Assembly: GCA_035546295.1 (NCBI GenBank)
Contig: DATKBT010000012.1
Location: 1 to 22,612, forward strand
DNA from: DATKBT01 sp035546295
GTDB lineage: Bacteria > Acidobacteriota > Thermoanaerobaculia > Multivoradales > Multivoraceae
DNA: 22,612 bases
Direction of reading: 5' to 3'
Of this stretch, positions 14,537 through 22,141 are shown in pieces. Below the pieces are notes generated by a model that saw nothing but the letters and a program-made list of their open reading frames with translations, made no database searches and was not told where the DNA came from. How positions within the stretch are numbered: the stretch's first letter is position 1; each line of letters begins with the position of its first letter. The position numbers and the translations under genes were made by a program.

Positions 14537-16528
14537 TCACGCGTCCGGCAACGCCAGCGCCACGATCTCCCCCGGCTCCCTTCGCTGTCCGACCGCGACG
14601 ACCACGTACTGCTTCCCGTCGTGCTCGTAGCTCATCGGGACGCTGGTCTGGTTGCCGGGCAGCTCGAGCTCGGCGAGGATCTCGCCCGTCTGCTTGTCGA
14701 AGGCGCGGAAGATCGGGCCGCCCGACTCGCGCGGCTCGGCATACATGCCCGGACCCTCGCCCGCGAACAGCAGGGTCCTGGTCACCAGGACGCCAGCGCG
14801 CCCGGCGCGTCCGGTGGCCGGAATGTCGAGGCCGGCGAGCGCCGGGTGATCGCGGACCGAGGGCGGGGTCTCGCCGTTGGACACCATCCAGACGTGCTCG
14901 CCGGTGTCGAGGTCGATGGCCGTGATCCGGCCCCAGGGCGGCTTGACCAGCGGCAGCCCCTGCGGACCGGTCGCCGGGTTGCCCCTGCTGTGGTTGTAGC
15001 GGAGGTTCGAGCGTGCGGGGTCGGGCGGCGCCACCGCGACCACGCTCGGGTTGTTGACCGAAGGGATGTAAAGGATGTTGGTCACGGGGTCGAGCGCGGC
15101 GCCCGGCCAGTTCGAGCCGCCCATGATCCCGGGCAGCAGCAGGGTGCCCTGGGTGCCCCCCTCCTCGACCAGCGACGGCGGGGTGAAGATCGGACCGATG
15201 CGGAACTGCTTCAGGATCTCGATCGCCTCGGCGCGCAGCTCGGGCGTGAAGTCGATCAGCACGTCCTCGGTGATCCCCTGCGGCTCGTAGGGGAGCGGCC
15301 AGGTGGGGTGCGGCTGCGTCGCCGCCGTCTTCTCGCCGGGCACGTCGGACTGCGGGACCGGCTTCTCCTCGATCGGCCACACCGGCTCGCCGGTCACCCG
15401 GTCGAACACGTAGAGATAAGCCTGCTTGGTGACCTGCGCCAGCGCTTTGATGTCGCGTCCGTCGACCGTGATGTCGGCGAGCACCGGCGGCGCCGGGATG
15501 TCGTAGTCCCAGATGCCGTGGTGGATGAGCTGGTAGTGCCAGACTCGCTCGCCGGTGCTCGCGTCGAGGCAGACCACGCTCTCGGCGAACAGGTTGTCGC
15601 CTGGCCGATGGCCTCCGTAGTGATCGACCGTGGGCGTCTCGAGCGGCAGGTAGACGTAGCCGAGCTCGGGATCGGCGGTGAGCGTCGTCCATGCGCCGGT
15701 GTTGCCCGTGTACTCCCAGGAGCCCTCGTCCCAGGTGTCGTGCCCGTACTCTCCCGGTCGCGGAATCGTGTGGAAGGTCCACAACACCTCGCCGGTGCGC
15801 GCGTCGATGCCGCGCACGTCCCCCGGCGGCGCCTCCTTGTGGGTCGCCGAGGCCGGGAAGGTCGATCCCACGACCACCACGTCGCCGACCACGATCGGCG
15901 GCGAGGTCGAGGTCACCGAGTCGGGGCGCGCGGACTCGCCGAGCCCGACCAGCAGGTCGACCTCGCCGTTCTCACCGAATTCGGGATCGGGGACGCCGGT
16001 CTCGGGATCGAGCGAGAACAGCCGGAAGGAGCGGGAGATGAAGAAGATCCGCTCGAGCTCGCCGTCGCCGTCGCGCCAGTAGGCGACGCCGCGCCCCGAG
16101 CCGCCGCGGCTGCGTCCCGCAGTCGCCGGCTCGTCCGGAGTGAACACCCAGATCGTCTCGCCCGTACCCGGGTCGAGCGCCACCACCGAACGGACGAAGC
16201 CGGCGGTCGCGTAGAGCCGGTCGCCGACCTTGAGCGGGGTCGTGCGCAGATAGCTGTCCGCGCGCTCGTGCTCGAGGCTCGCCGAGCTCCACCGCCAGGC
16301 GACTTCGAGATCGCCGACGTTGGAGGCGTCGATCTGGTCGAGAGGCGAGTAGCGGCTGCTGCCGGCATCGCCGCCGTAGTAGCGCCACTCGCCGTTCTCG
16401 TTGCCGGAACGCGCGGTGGGCGGGGCCGCGGTCGCGCAGGCCAGAGCCAGGGCGGCGGCGGCTAGCGCACCGGCGGGGAGCGACGGACGCAGCGAGCGCG
16501 CCCGCCGGACGTGCTGAGCCTCCTCCAT
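14537..16528 (-). CDS. PQQ-dependent dehydrogenase (exported quinoprotein)
   Basis: This 663-aa protein carries an N-terminal hydrophobic segment ending in a Cys (residue 31), possibly a lipoprotein, then an eight-bladed quinoprotein propeller. Clear family motifs are RYSPLDQIDASNVGDLEVAW (59-78), ALDPGTGETIW, SPPIVVGDVVVVG, YGHDTWD (261-267), HHGIWDYD (336-343) and VTKQAYLYVFDR (366-377). Asp341/Asp343 and Lys368 correspond to the catalytic Asp and PQQ-binding Lys of membrane glucose dehydrogenase (Asp466 and Lys493 in E. coli Gcd). There is no fused cytochrome c domain, so separate cytochromes must accept its electrons. The substrate is probably an alcohol or sugar but is not readable. It is the last gene of the operon after ridA. 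A GTG at 16537, overlapping the ridA stop as TAGTG, is an alternative start. Confidence 0.9.
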   Translation of the reverse strand: MEEAQHVRRARSLRPSLPAGALAAAALALACATAAPPTARSGNENGEWRYYGGDAGSSRYSPLDQIDASNVGDLEVAWRWSSASLEHERADSYLRTTPLKVGDRLYATAGFVRSVVALDPGTGETIWVFTPDEPATAGRSRGGSGRGVAYWRDGDGELERIFFISRSFRLFSLDPETGVPDPEFGENGEVDLLVGLGESARPDSVTSTSPPIVVGDVVVVGSTFPASATHKEAPPGDVRGIDARTGEVLWTFHTIPRPGEYGHDTWDEGSWEYTGNTGAWTTLTADPELGYVYLPLETPTVDHYGGHRPGDNLFAESVVCLDASTGERVWHYQLIHHGIWDYDIPAPPVLADITVDGRDIKALAQVTKQAYLYVFDRVTGEPVWPIEEKPVPQSDVPGEKTAATQPHPTWPLPYEPQGITEDVLIDFTPELRAEAIEILKQFRIGPIFTPPSLVEEGGTQGTLLLPGIMGGSNWPGAALDPVTNILYIPSVNNPSVVAVAPPDPARSNLRYNHSRGNPATGPQGLPLVKPPWGRITAIDLDTGEHVWMVSNGETPPSVRDHPALAGLDIPATGRAGRAGVLVTRTLLFAGEGPGMYAEPRESGGPIFRAFDKQTGEILAELELPGNQTSVPMSYEHDGKQYVVVAVGQRREPGEIVALALPDA

Positions 16529-16536
16529 CGTCAGCA

Positions 16537-17085
16537 CTATTCCGGAAACACCGCGAAGGCCTCGATCTCGATCAGCCAGTCGGCGACCACCAGCGCCGCG
16601 ACGCCGACCGTGGAGCGCGCCGGCTTGGTCGGATTCTCCTCGGTGCCGAAGACCTCGCCGAAGGCCTTCGACCAGCCCTCCATGTCGATCTTCCCTTCCT
16701 TCTCGGGGTCGGGCACCAGGTAGGCGCGGACGTAGACCACGTCCTTCATCGTGAGTCCCTGCTCGGCGAGCTGCCCCGAGATCCGCGACAGAACGCTGGC
16801 GGCCTGCGTGTAGGTGTCGCCGTATCGAGCCCGCGTTCCGGCCGCCGCGTTCTCGTCGGCGACTCCGGGCACGGTGCCGCTGGTCCAGACATAGGCGCGG
16901 TTGGCCGGGATCACCACGCCGCTCGAGATCGGCGAGCGCGGGTTGCCGTAGAAGGTGACCTGGTCGGGGGCCTTGGCGGTCTGCGACAGCGCGGGGCCCA
17001 CCAGGCCGAGAATCGTCGCGGCCGCCAGGCCCGCCGTCGTCGCAACGGGCGCTCGCGCCCCGGCAAGCATTCCCTCTCTCGTCAT
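16537..17085 (-). CDS. exported RidA/YjgF-family protein
   Basis: This 182-aa protein has a signal peptide (about 1-35, ending ALSQ-TA) in front of a complete RidA/YjgF/UK114 domain. The conserved Arg157 in PARSTVGV and Glu175 in IEIEAFA match the imine-binding Arg105 and Glu120 of E. coli RidA. RidA hydrolyses reactive enamines/imines, usually in the cytosol; an exported version implies imine chemistry in the periplasm. I chose the ATG at 17085 because AGGAGG (complement of 17091-17096) lies just upstream. It is 28 nt downstream of one PQQ dehydrogenase gene and abuts the next, so all three form one operon. An FAD amine-oxidase-like protein, which could generate imines, is encoded divergently from it. 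Confidence 0.9.
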   Translation of the reverse strand: MTREGMLAGARAPVATTAGLAAATILGLVGPALSQTAKAPDQVTFYGNPRSPISSGVVIPANRAYVWTSGTVPGVADENAAAGTRARYGDTYTQAASVLSRISGQLAEQGLTMKDVVYVRAYLVPDPEKEGKIDMEGWSKAFGEVFGTEENPTKPARSTVGVAALVVADWLIEIEAFAVFPE

Positions 17086-17113
17086 CTCGTCCTCCTGGCT
17101 GTCTGGGATCGTC

Positions 17114-19138
17114 TCAGTCCTCGCTGGGGGTCGCACGGCGCTCGCCGCCGGGAAGCGCCAGCGCCACGTGCGAGCCGGGATGGGTGCGGCCGCCGACCGA
17201 GAGCACGATGTACTGCTTGCCTTCGTGCATGTAGGTCATCGGCGCCGTGTTGGTCGACGCCGGGATCTCCACCGTACCGATCCGCTCGCCCGTCTTCTTG
17301 TCGTGGGCGTGGAAGCGGGGCGGAGCACCGCGCCCCTCGCCGTACATCAGCAGAGTCTCGGTCACCAGCGCCGTCGCGTGGCTCGGCTGGCCGGTGTTGG
17401 CGATGTCGAGGCCCTGCAGGTCGGGATGGTTGCTGATGAAGTCCGGCATGTCGCCGTTGGGGATCCACCAGAGGTGCTCGCCCGTGTTCAGGTCGATCGC
17501 CGTGATCCGGCCGTAGGGCGGCTTGACGTAGGGGAGGCCGCGGACGCGGCCGGGGCCACGGCCACCGCTCACGTACTCCGACGGCGTCTTGCCGGTCTCC
17601 ACCTCGGTCCGACCCCTGCCCTCGCCGGCGGGCACCAGCGAGAAGCTCCCGCACGACTTGATCGAGGCGACGTACAGGATGGCGGTCTCCGGGTCGACCA
17701 CCGCTCCGCCGGGGATGTTGGTGCCGCCGTTGCCCCCGGGACAGTTCATCGAGCCCTTGAGGCCCTGCTCGTTGTCGCGATGAATCGGCGGCAGGAACAG
17801 CGGCCCCATCTGGTAGCCCTCGAGCGCCTGGATCGCCTCGGCGCGCAGCTCGGGCGTGAAGTCGATCAGGTCGTCGACCGAGATCCCCTGCATCTCGTAG
17901 GCCGCGGGCCGGGTCGGGAACGGCTGGGTCGGCGAGGTCTTCTCACCCGGGATCAGCGACTGCGGGACAGCCCGCTCCTCGATCGGCCACACCGGCTCGC
18001 CGGTCTCGCGGTTCAGCACGTAGGCGAAGCTCTGCTTGGTGGTCTGGACCAGGGCCGGGATCTCCTTGCCGTCGACCGTGATGTCGACCAGGTTCGGAGC
18101 CGTCGGGTTGTCGTAGTTCCAGATGTCGTGGTGGACGACCTGGAAGTGCCAACGCCGCTCGCCGGTCTCGAGGTCGAGGGCCACGATGCTGGTGGCGTAG
18201 AGGTTGTCGCCGGGGTGGAAGCCGCCCCAGTTGTCGATCGACGGCCCGTCGGTGACCAGATAGACCAGCCCCAGCTCGGGGTCGGCCGAGATCGGCGCCC
18301 AGGTGGAGACGTTGCCGGTGTACGACCAAGCGTCGTTCTCCCAGGTGTCGTGGCCGTACTCGCCGGGCTGCGGGATGATGTTGAACTTCCACTTGAACTT
18401 CCCGTTCCTGGCGTTGTACGCCAGGATGTGGCCGGGCACGTTCTCCTTGTTGGTCTGCAGGTATCCCTGCTCGTGCGAGTTGCCCAGCACGATCGTGTCG
18501 TTGACCACCATCGGCGGCGAGCTGCTGGTGATGTAGCCGGTCTCGAGCGGGATCCCCTCGTAGGCGTCGTAGGGGTACCCGAGGTCGGCGAGCGGGTCGA
18601 CCGTCCCCTCGTTGCCGAAGCTCTCGATCGGGCGGCCCGTCTCGGCGTCGAGGGCGTGGACGAAGAAGGCCGGCGTGAACAGGTAGACGTACCCTCGTCC
18701 GTCGAACTCGGCGTAGCCGACGCCCTTGCCGTAGTTCTTGCGCATCGAGTTCTCCCACCTCTTGGTGGTCGGCTCGCGGAAGGTCCAGAGCGTCTCGCCG
18801 GTCGCCGGGTCGATGGCCACCGCGGTGCGCCTCGCGCCGGCGACCGTGAACAGCTTGCCGTTGGCGTAGATCGGCGTCGAGCGGAGGATGAAGTCGGCAG
18901 ACGGTCCGAAGTTGTCGCCACGCCAGATCCAGGCGACGGTGAGGTCCTCGAAGTTCTCGGCGTCGATCTGATCGAGCGGCGAGTAGCGGGTGCTGGCGGG
19001 GTCGCCGCCCCAGTACCGCCACTCCCCCTCCTCTGCGGAGAATCCCGGAGCGACCGCCGACAGGCCGATCCCGCCCAGGACGGCGAGCCATCTGGCCGCC
19101 GACGACAGCACGCGGGAAATCGGTTGGTTCTTCTTCAC
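17114..19138 (-). CDS. PQQ-dependent dehydrogenase (paralogue, GTG start)
   Basis: This 674-aa protein is a close paralogue of the dehydrogenase at 14537-16528; key motifs fall at the same residue numbers. It has a signal peptide (about 10-35, ending FSA-EE), RYSPLDQIDAENFEDLTVAW (51-70), YGHDTWE, HHDIWNYD (336-343, Asp343) and TTKQSFAYVLNR (366-377, Lys368). It differs by a longer middle insertion around residues 470-560 with CPGGNGGTN and KSCGSF segments. The start is GTG at 19138 with a perfect AGGAGG (19145-19150) six bases upstream; the longer in-frame extension to 19324 reads through a tandem repeat and is rejected. It is the first gene of the operon with ridA. No cytochrome domain is fused. 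Confidence 0.9.
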   Translation of the reverse strand: MKKNQPISRVLSSAARWLAVLGGIGLSAVAPGFSAEEGEWRYWGGDPASTRYSPLDQIDAENFEDLTVAWIWRGDNFGPSADFILRSTPIYANGKLFTVAGARRTAVAIDPATGETLWTFREPTTKRWENSMRKNYGKGVGYAEFDGRGYVYLFTPAFFVHALDAETGRPIESFGNEGTVDPLADLGYPYDAYEGIPLETGYITSSSPPMVVNDTIVLGNSHEQGYLQTNKENVPGHILAYNARNGKFKWKFNIIPQPGEYGHDTWENDAWSYTGNVSTWAPISADPELGLVYLVTDGPSIDNWGGFHPGDNLYATSIVALDLETGERRWHFQVVHHDIWNYDNPTAPNLVDITVDGKEIPALVQTTKQSFAYVLNRETGEPVWPIEERAVPQSLIPGEKTSPTQPFPTRPAAYEMQGISVDDLIDFTPELRAEAIQALEGYQMGPLFLPPIHRDNEQGLKGSMNCPGGNGGTNIPGGAVVDPETAILYVASIKSCGSFSLVPAGEGRGRTEVETGKTPSEYVSGGRGPGRVRGLPYVKPPYGRITAIDLNTGEHLWWIPNGDMPDFISNHPDLQGLDIANTGQPSHATALVTETLLMYGEGRGAPPRFHAHDKKTGERIGTVEIPASTNTAPMTYMHEGKQYIVLSVGGRTHPGSHVALALPGGERRATPSED

Positions 19139-19176
19139 GAAGCTCCTCCTCTGGACTGACTCTCGATCGGAGAACC

Positions 19177-19191
19177 GTGACAGTGTGCCAC
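19177..19191. promoter_or_regulatory. dyad, candidate operator of the PQQ-DH operon
   Basis: GTGACAGTGTGCCAC reads GTGnCA-nnn-TGnCAC on both strands and lies 38 bp before the GTG start at 19138, in the region where its promoter should be. A single dyad can arise by chance in 22 kb; no regulator gene is nearby. Confidence 0.25.
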
Positions 19192-19224
19192 AGAAGCGGC
19201 GCCGGTCGCAGCCCGGTCCGCCGC

Positions 19225-19230
19225 TATACT
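19225..19230 (+). promoter_or_regulatory. candidate -10 box of the cytochrome c/DAO operon
   Basis: TATACT, in the context CGCTATACT, lies about 28 bp before the first ATG at 19258. No good -35 is seen. The same CTATACT sequence occurs upstream of the PAL-like gene at 5465-5471. Confidence 0.35.
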
Positions 19231-19257
19231 GCCCGCCGCTCTGCGCCTCGATCGGCC

Positions 19258-19305
19258 ATGCGATCTGCCATGCGATCTGCCATGCGATCCGCCCTGCGAT
19301 CTGTC
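19258..19305 (+). repeat. 12-bp tandem repeat over the cytochrome c start
   Basis: Four units of ATGCGATCTGCC occur at 19258, 19270, 19282 and 19294. The first two are identical, the third has one change and the fourth two; degenerate units flank the array. The first three units each carry an in-frame ATG and encode MRSA. The period keeps the reading frame, so expansion changes only the number of starts and the leader length. Confidence 0.9.
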
Positions 19306-19818
19306 CTGCGAAACGACCGCACACGGCGCGTGCGCGCGAGGATCGCGAAGGCGGCGACGGTCCTGTCGCTGGCGCCGGGCCTGCTTTGCGCCTGCGCCGC
19401 GGTTGCCGCGCATCCGCCGCCGTCCGTCGCCGTCGGGCCGGCCGAGCTCGGGGATTCCGCCCCGGCGCCGACTTCGCCCGCGCCCCCCGGCTTCTTCTCT
19501 GCCGCCCAGGCCGAACGGGGCGGCGCGAGCTACCAGGAGCTGTGCAGCGAATGCCATGCCCGAAGCGAGTTCCGCGGCCCCGACTTCGAGTGGCGCTGGC
19601 GTCGCCAGACCGCCTGGGAGCTGTTTCGCGAGATTTCGACGACCATGCCCGAGGACCGGCCGGGCTCGCTGAGCGACGAGGTCTACGCCGCGATCGTCGC
19701 CTATCTGCTGTCCCTCAACGACTACGAGGGGGGCGGCGTCGAGCTCCAGCCCACCCGCGAGGCGCTCTCCTCGATCGCCCTCGGCGCGGGCGCGGCGAAG
19801 ACGCCGGCGCCCCGCTAG
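19258..19818 (+). CDS. exported class I cytochrome c
   Basis: This 186-aa protein (from the first ATG) has an Arg-rich N-terminus, a hydrophobic segment (about 32-51), a Pro-rich linker, and one c-type heme site, CSECH at 96-100. Met130 in TTMPEDRPGSLSD is the likely distal ligand, followed by a helix (AAIVAYLLSL), as in small cytochromes that serve quinoproteins. The start is uncertain because ATGs at 19258, 19270 and 19282 sit in a tandem repeat and none has an SD. Divergence from the PQQ-DH/ridA operon and co-orientation with the FAD oxidase gene 55 nt downstream suggest it accepts electrons from one or both. A perfect 14-bp GC palindrome (19828-19841) lies in that gap. Confidence 0.85.
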   Translation: MRSAMRSAMRSALRSVLRNDRTRRVRARIAKAATVLSLAPGLLCACAAVAAHPPPSVAVGPAELGDSAPAPTSPAPPGFFSAAQAERGGASYQELCSECHARSEFRGPDFEWRWRRQTAWELFREISTTMPEDRPGSLSDEVYAAIVAYLLSLNDYEGGGVELQPTREALSSIALGAGAAKTPAPR

Positions 19819-19873
19819 AGCGTTTTCCGCGGGCGCCCGCGCCCGCACACCGATCCGACAGGAGCCTTCAACC

Positions 19874-21256
19874 ATGTCCGTGGATCGCCGCAGCTTCCTG
19901 AAGACGGTCGGCGCCGGCATCGCGCTGGCGGGCGCCGGTAGTGCCAAGAGTCTCGCACCGGGGGAGCCGCGCTCGGGTGCTCAACGGCAACCGGCAACGG
20001 GAGCGCGCCCCGCGCCCGAGGTCGTGGTGGTCGGCGCCGGCGCCTTCGGGATGTGGACCGCCCTGAACCTGCAGCGGCTCGGTGCCCGGGTCCGCGTCGT
20101 CGACGCCTATGGCCCCGCGAACTCGCGCTCGACCTCCGGCGGCGAAACCCGCGGGGTCCGCAGCTCCTACGGCGATCGTCCCCACGGCCCCCACTGGACC
20201 CGCTGGGCGAAGGACGCGATCGGGAGATGGATCGCCTGGGACGAGTGGGCGGGCGAGCGTCTGCTGCCGAAGCTGTTCTTCCAGACCGGCGACCTGATCC
20301 TGCGCGAGGAGGTCACCCCCTACATCGAGGACACCCGCGCCAACTGGGACGCGATCGGCGCCGCCTACGAGGTGCTCGATCCCGACGAGGTGCGCAGGCG
20401 GTGGCCGCAGATCCGGTTCGAGACCCTGGGCGTCGCGCTCTACGAGCCGGACGCCGGCGTCGTCCGGGCGCGGCGCGCGATCGAGTCGGTGGCCCGGGTG
20501 TTCGAGGAGGAGGGCGGCTCGCTCGCGATCGGGCGCGCGGCGCTCGGCGCGAGCAGCGGACGGCGGCTCGAGGACCTGCGGATGGAGCCTGGCGACCGGC
20601 AGAGCGCCGCGATCTTCGTCCTCGCCTGCGGCCCCTGGTTCCCGAAGATGTTCCCGGCTCTGATGGGCAAGCGACTGCGCATTCCGATCGGCCACACCTT
20701 CTATTTCGCGACCCACGACCCCCGCTTCATGTTTCCCAACATGCCCAGCTACGGCGTGCCGGGCTGCACCGGCTGGCCCGCGCTCGGCCCCGACCATCGC
20801 GGCTTCCGTGTGCGCACCGGCGGACGCCCGCCGGAGGACCCCGACTCGAGCGACCGCTGGATCCCCGAGGAGTACCACGCGACTCCGCGCGAGATCCTCG
20901 CGCAGCACTTCCCGGACCTGGTGGGCGCCCCGATCAACGAGACCCGCGCCTGTCACTACGAGTCGAGCGTCGACCAGAACTTCATCGTCGACCGCCACCC
21001 CGACTTCGACAACGTCTGGCTCACCGGCGGCGGCTCGGCGGAGGCGTTCAAGTTCGGCCCGGTCCTCGGCGAGTACATCGCGAAGCGGGTGCTGGGAGTC
21101 GAGGACGATCCCGCGCTGGCGGCCGCCTTCCGCCTCAAGGAGCGGGAGTTCGATGACGACGAGGACAAGTCGGAGGGTTCGGCGAAGCGGAAGGGTGGCG
21201 AGGCCGTGGAGAAGACTCGGCCGAGCGAGCCCTCGGAACCTCCCGCGTGGCGGTGA
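19874..21256 (+). CDS. Tat-exported FAD-dependent amine oxidase-like protein (DAO family)
   Basis: This 460-aa protein starts with a Tat signal (RRSFLK, residues 5-10, then a hydrophobic stretch). A dinucleotide-binding motif VVGAGAFG (52-59) and GGETRGVRSSYG follow. The C-terminal RACHYESSVDQNFIVDRHP (358-376) and AFKFGP (391-396) resemble monomeric sarcosine oxidase. Cys360 lines up with the covalent-flavin cysteine (Cys315) of that enzyme and Lys393 with Lys348, though the usual SGHGFK is SAEAFK here. It probably oxidises a secondary or primary amine in the periplasm to an imine, reducing O2 or a cytochrome. AGGAG lies 9 bp before the ATG. The last ~45 residues are charged and low-complexity. 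Tat export is consistent with cofactor insertion before transport. Confidence 0.88.
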   Translation: MSVDRRSFLKTVGAGIALAGAGSAKSLAPGEPRSGAQRQPATGARPAPEVVVVGAGAFGMWTALNLQRLGARVRVVDAYGPANSRSTSGGETRGVRSSYGDRPHGPHWTRWAKDAIGRWIAWDEWAGERLLPKLFFQTGDLILREEVTPYIEDTRANWDAIGAAYEVLDPDEVRRRWPQIRFETLGVALYEPDAGVVRARRAIESVARVFEEEGGSLAIGRAALGASSGRRLEDLRMEPGDRQSAAIFVLACGPWFPKMFPALMGKRLRIPIGHTFYFATHDPRFMFPNMPSYGVPGCTGWPALGPDHRGFRVRTGGRPPEDPDSSDRWIPEEYHATPREILAQHFPDLVGAPINETRACHYESSVDQNFIVDRHPDFDNVWLTGGGSAEAFKFGPVLGEYIAKRVLGVEDDPALAAAFRLKEREFDDDEDKSEGSAKRKGGEAVEKTRPSEPSEPPAWR

Positions 21257-21401
21257 ACCAGCACCTCAGCACGGCGTCTCGAGCGCGGCCGCCGAGAACG
21301 GCGCGACTGCCCGACGAGCCTCGCCGCTCGAGGCTCTACGGGGAATCCACGCCGGTCGTCCCGGGTTGACTCACGTAGAATTCGACCGCCGCAGCGAGCT
21401 G

Positions 21402-21418
21402 CCGACGTCTGCCGTCGG
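21402..21418. terminator. possible hairpin after the DAO gene
   Basis: CCGACG (21402-21407) and CGTCGG (21413-21418) form a perfect 6-bp stem with a 5-nt loop, within the 257-bp gap between the DAO gene and the Cys-rich protein gene. It is followed by TTCC, not a proper U-tract. A TAGAAT at 21376-21381 is a weak -10 candidate for the next gene. Confidence 0.25.
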
Positions 21419-21513
21419 TTCCGTGCGGCGAGCCACACGGGGCCTCCCCGTCTCCATCAAGAGCCAGATCCCAGCCCCCGAAGAGGGGCGGGCGCGAACT
21501 TCGAGGATTCATC

Positions 21514-21990
21514 ATGACTCCCAGCCTCTCCCGCTTGGTCCGCTTCGGCCTGTGCGCCGTTCCCCTCGCCTTCCTCGCCGGAGCCGGCGCCTCCCTGATG
21601 GCGCTCGGTGACGACGTCGTCTTTACCGACGTCGTCGCCCAGAGCAAGGAGTTCATGGGCTACGAGCAGTCGATCCGACTGACGCCGCAGCAGGAGGCGA
21701 TCAAGAAGGCGGCGCTCGAGCAGCTCCCCGCCCCCTGCTGCAGCGACAACACCGCTTATACCTGCTGCTGTCCCTGCAACCTCTCGCGCACGGTCTGGGG
21801 GCTGGCGAACTACCTGATCGTCGAGAAGGGAATGGATGCCGAGGGGGTCAAGGCCAAGGCCGCCGAGTGGTTCGAGTTCGTCAACCCTGAGGGGTTCAGC
21901 GGCGACGTCTGCTATTCGGCCGGAGGCTGCTCGCGCGCGTTCGCCAAGAACGGCTGCGGCGGCATGAACCCGGCGCGCGTCACCTTCTGA
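21514..21990 (+). CDS. small exported cysteine-rich protein, unknown function
   Basis: This 158-aa protein has a signal peptide (about 8-30) and nine cysteines in the mature part: CC at 75-76, a CCC-P-C cluster at 84-88, and Cys133, 139 and 148. The order CCSDNTAYTCCCPCNLSRTVWGL, FEFVNPEGF, DVCYSAGGCSRAF, NGCGGMNP suggests a conserved fold held by disulfides or a metal site. The clustered cysteines resemble PCYCGC-type exported proteins, but I do not recognise the family with confidence. GAGGA (21503-21507) precedes the ATG. It is not clearly in an operon with the DAO gene (257-bp gap). Confidence 0.8.
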   Translation: MTPSLSRLVRFGLCAVPLAFLAGAGASLMALGDDVVFTDVVAQSKEFMGYEQSIRLTPQQEAIKKAALEQLPAPCCSDNTAYTCCCPCNLSRTVWGLANYLIVEKGMDAEGVKAKAAEWFEFVNPEGFSGDVCYSAGGCSRAFAKNGCGGMNPARVTF

Positions 21991-21991
21991 T

Positions 21992-22016
21992 CGGGCGCCT
22001 TTCCAGCGAACGCCCG
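21992..22016. terminator. hairpin after the Cys-rich gene
   Basis: CGGGCG (21992-21997) and CGCCCG (22011-22016) can pair across a 13-nt loop immediately after the stop codon, in the gap between convergent genes. No U-tract is visible, so termination here is only possible. Confidence 0.3.
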
Positions 22017-22141
22017 TCGCCGCCGAGAAGGACGTTCTCGAGATCTTCGGCTCTCGGCCCCGACAGCTCGTCGGCTCGAGCGGCGCGTGGCGGTTCGGAT
22101 TGAGGCGCTCGGGGCCTCCTCCTGCGGTTCGGAGAACCGCG

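Noticed and set aside
14252..16465. 737-codon plus-strand open frame
   Set aside because: Antisense to the PQQ dehydrogenase; its repeated VDRRD and VVV phrases mirror the propeller motifs on the other strand.
16955..19159. 734-codon plus-strand open frame
   Set aside because: Antisense to the second PQQ dehydrogenase and part of ridA, with no recognisable domain.
19246..19317. CRISPR array
   Set aside because: The 12-bp units are directly adjacent with no spacers and lie within the start of a gene.
19139..19324. N-terminal extension of the PQQ dehydrogenase to 19324
   Set aside because: It reads the tandem repeat as IAWQIAWQ and ignores a perfect SD in front of the GTG at 19138, which directly precedes a proper signal peptide.
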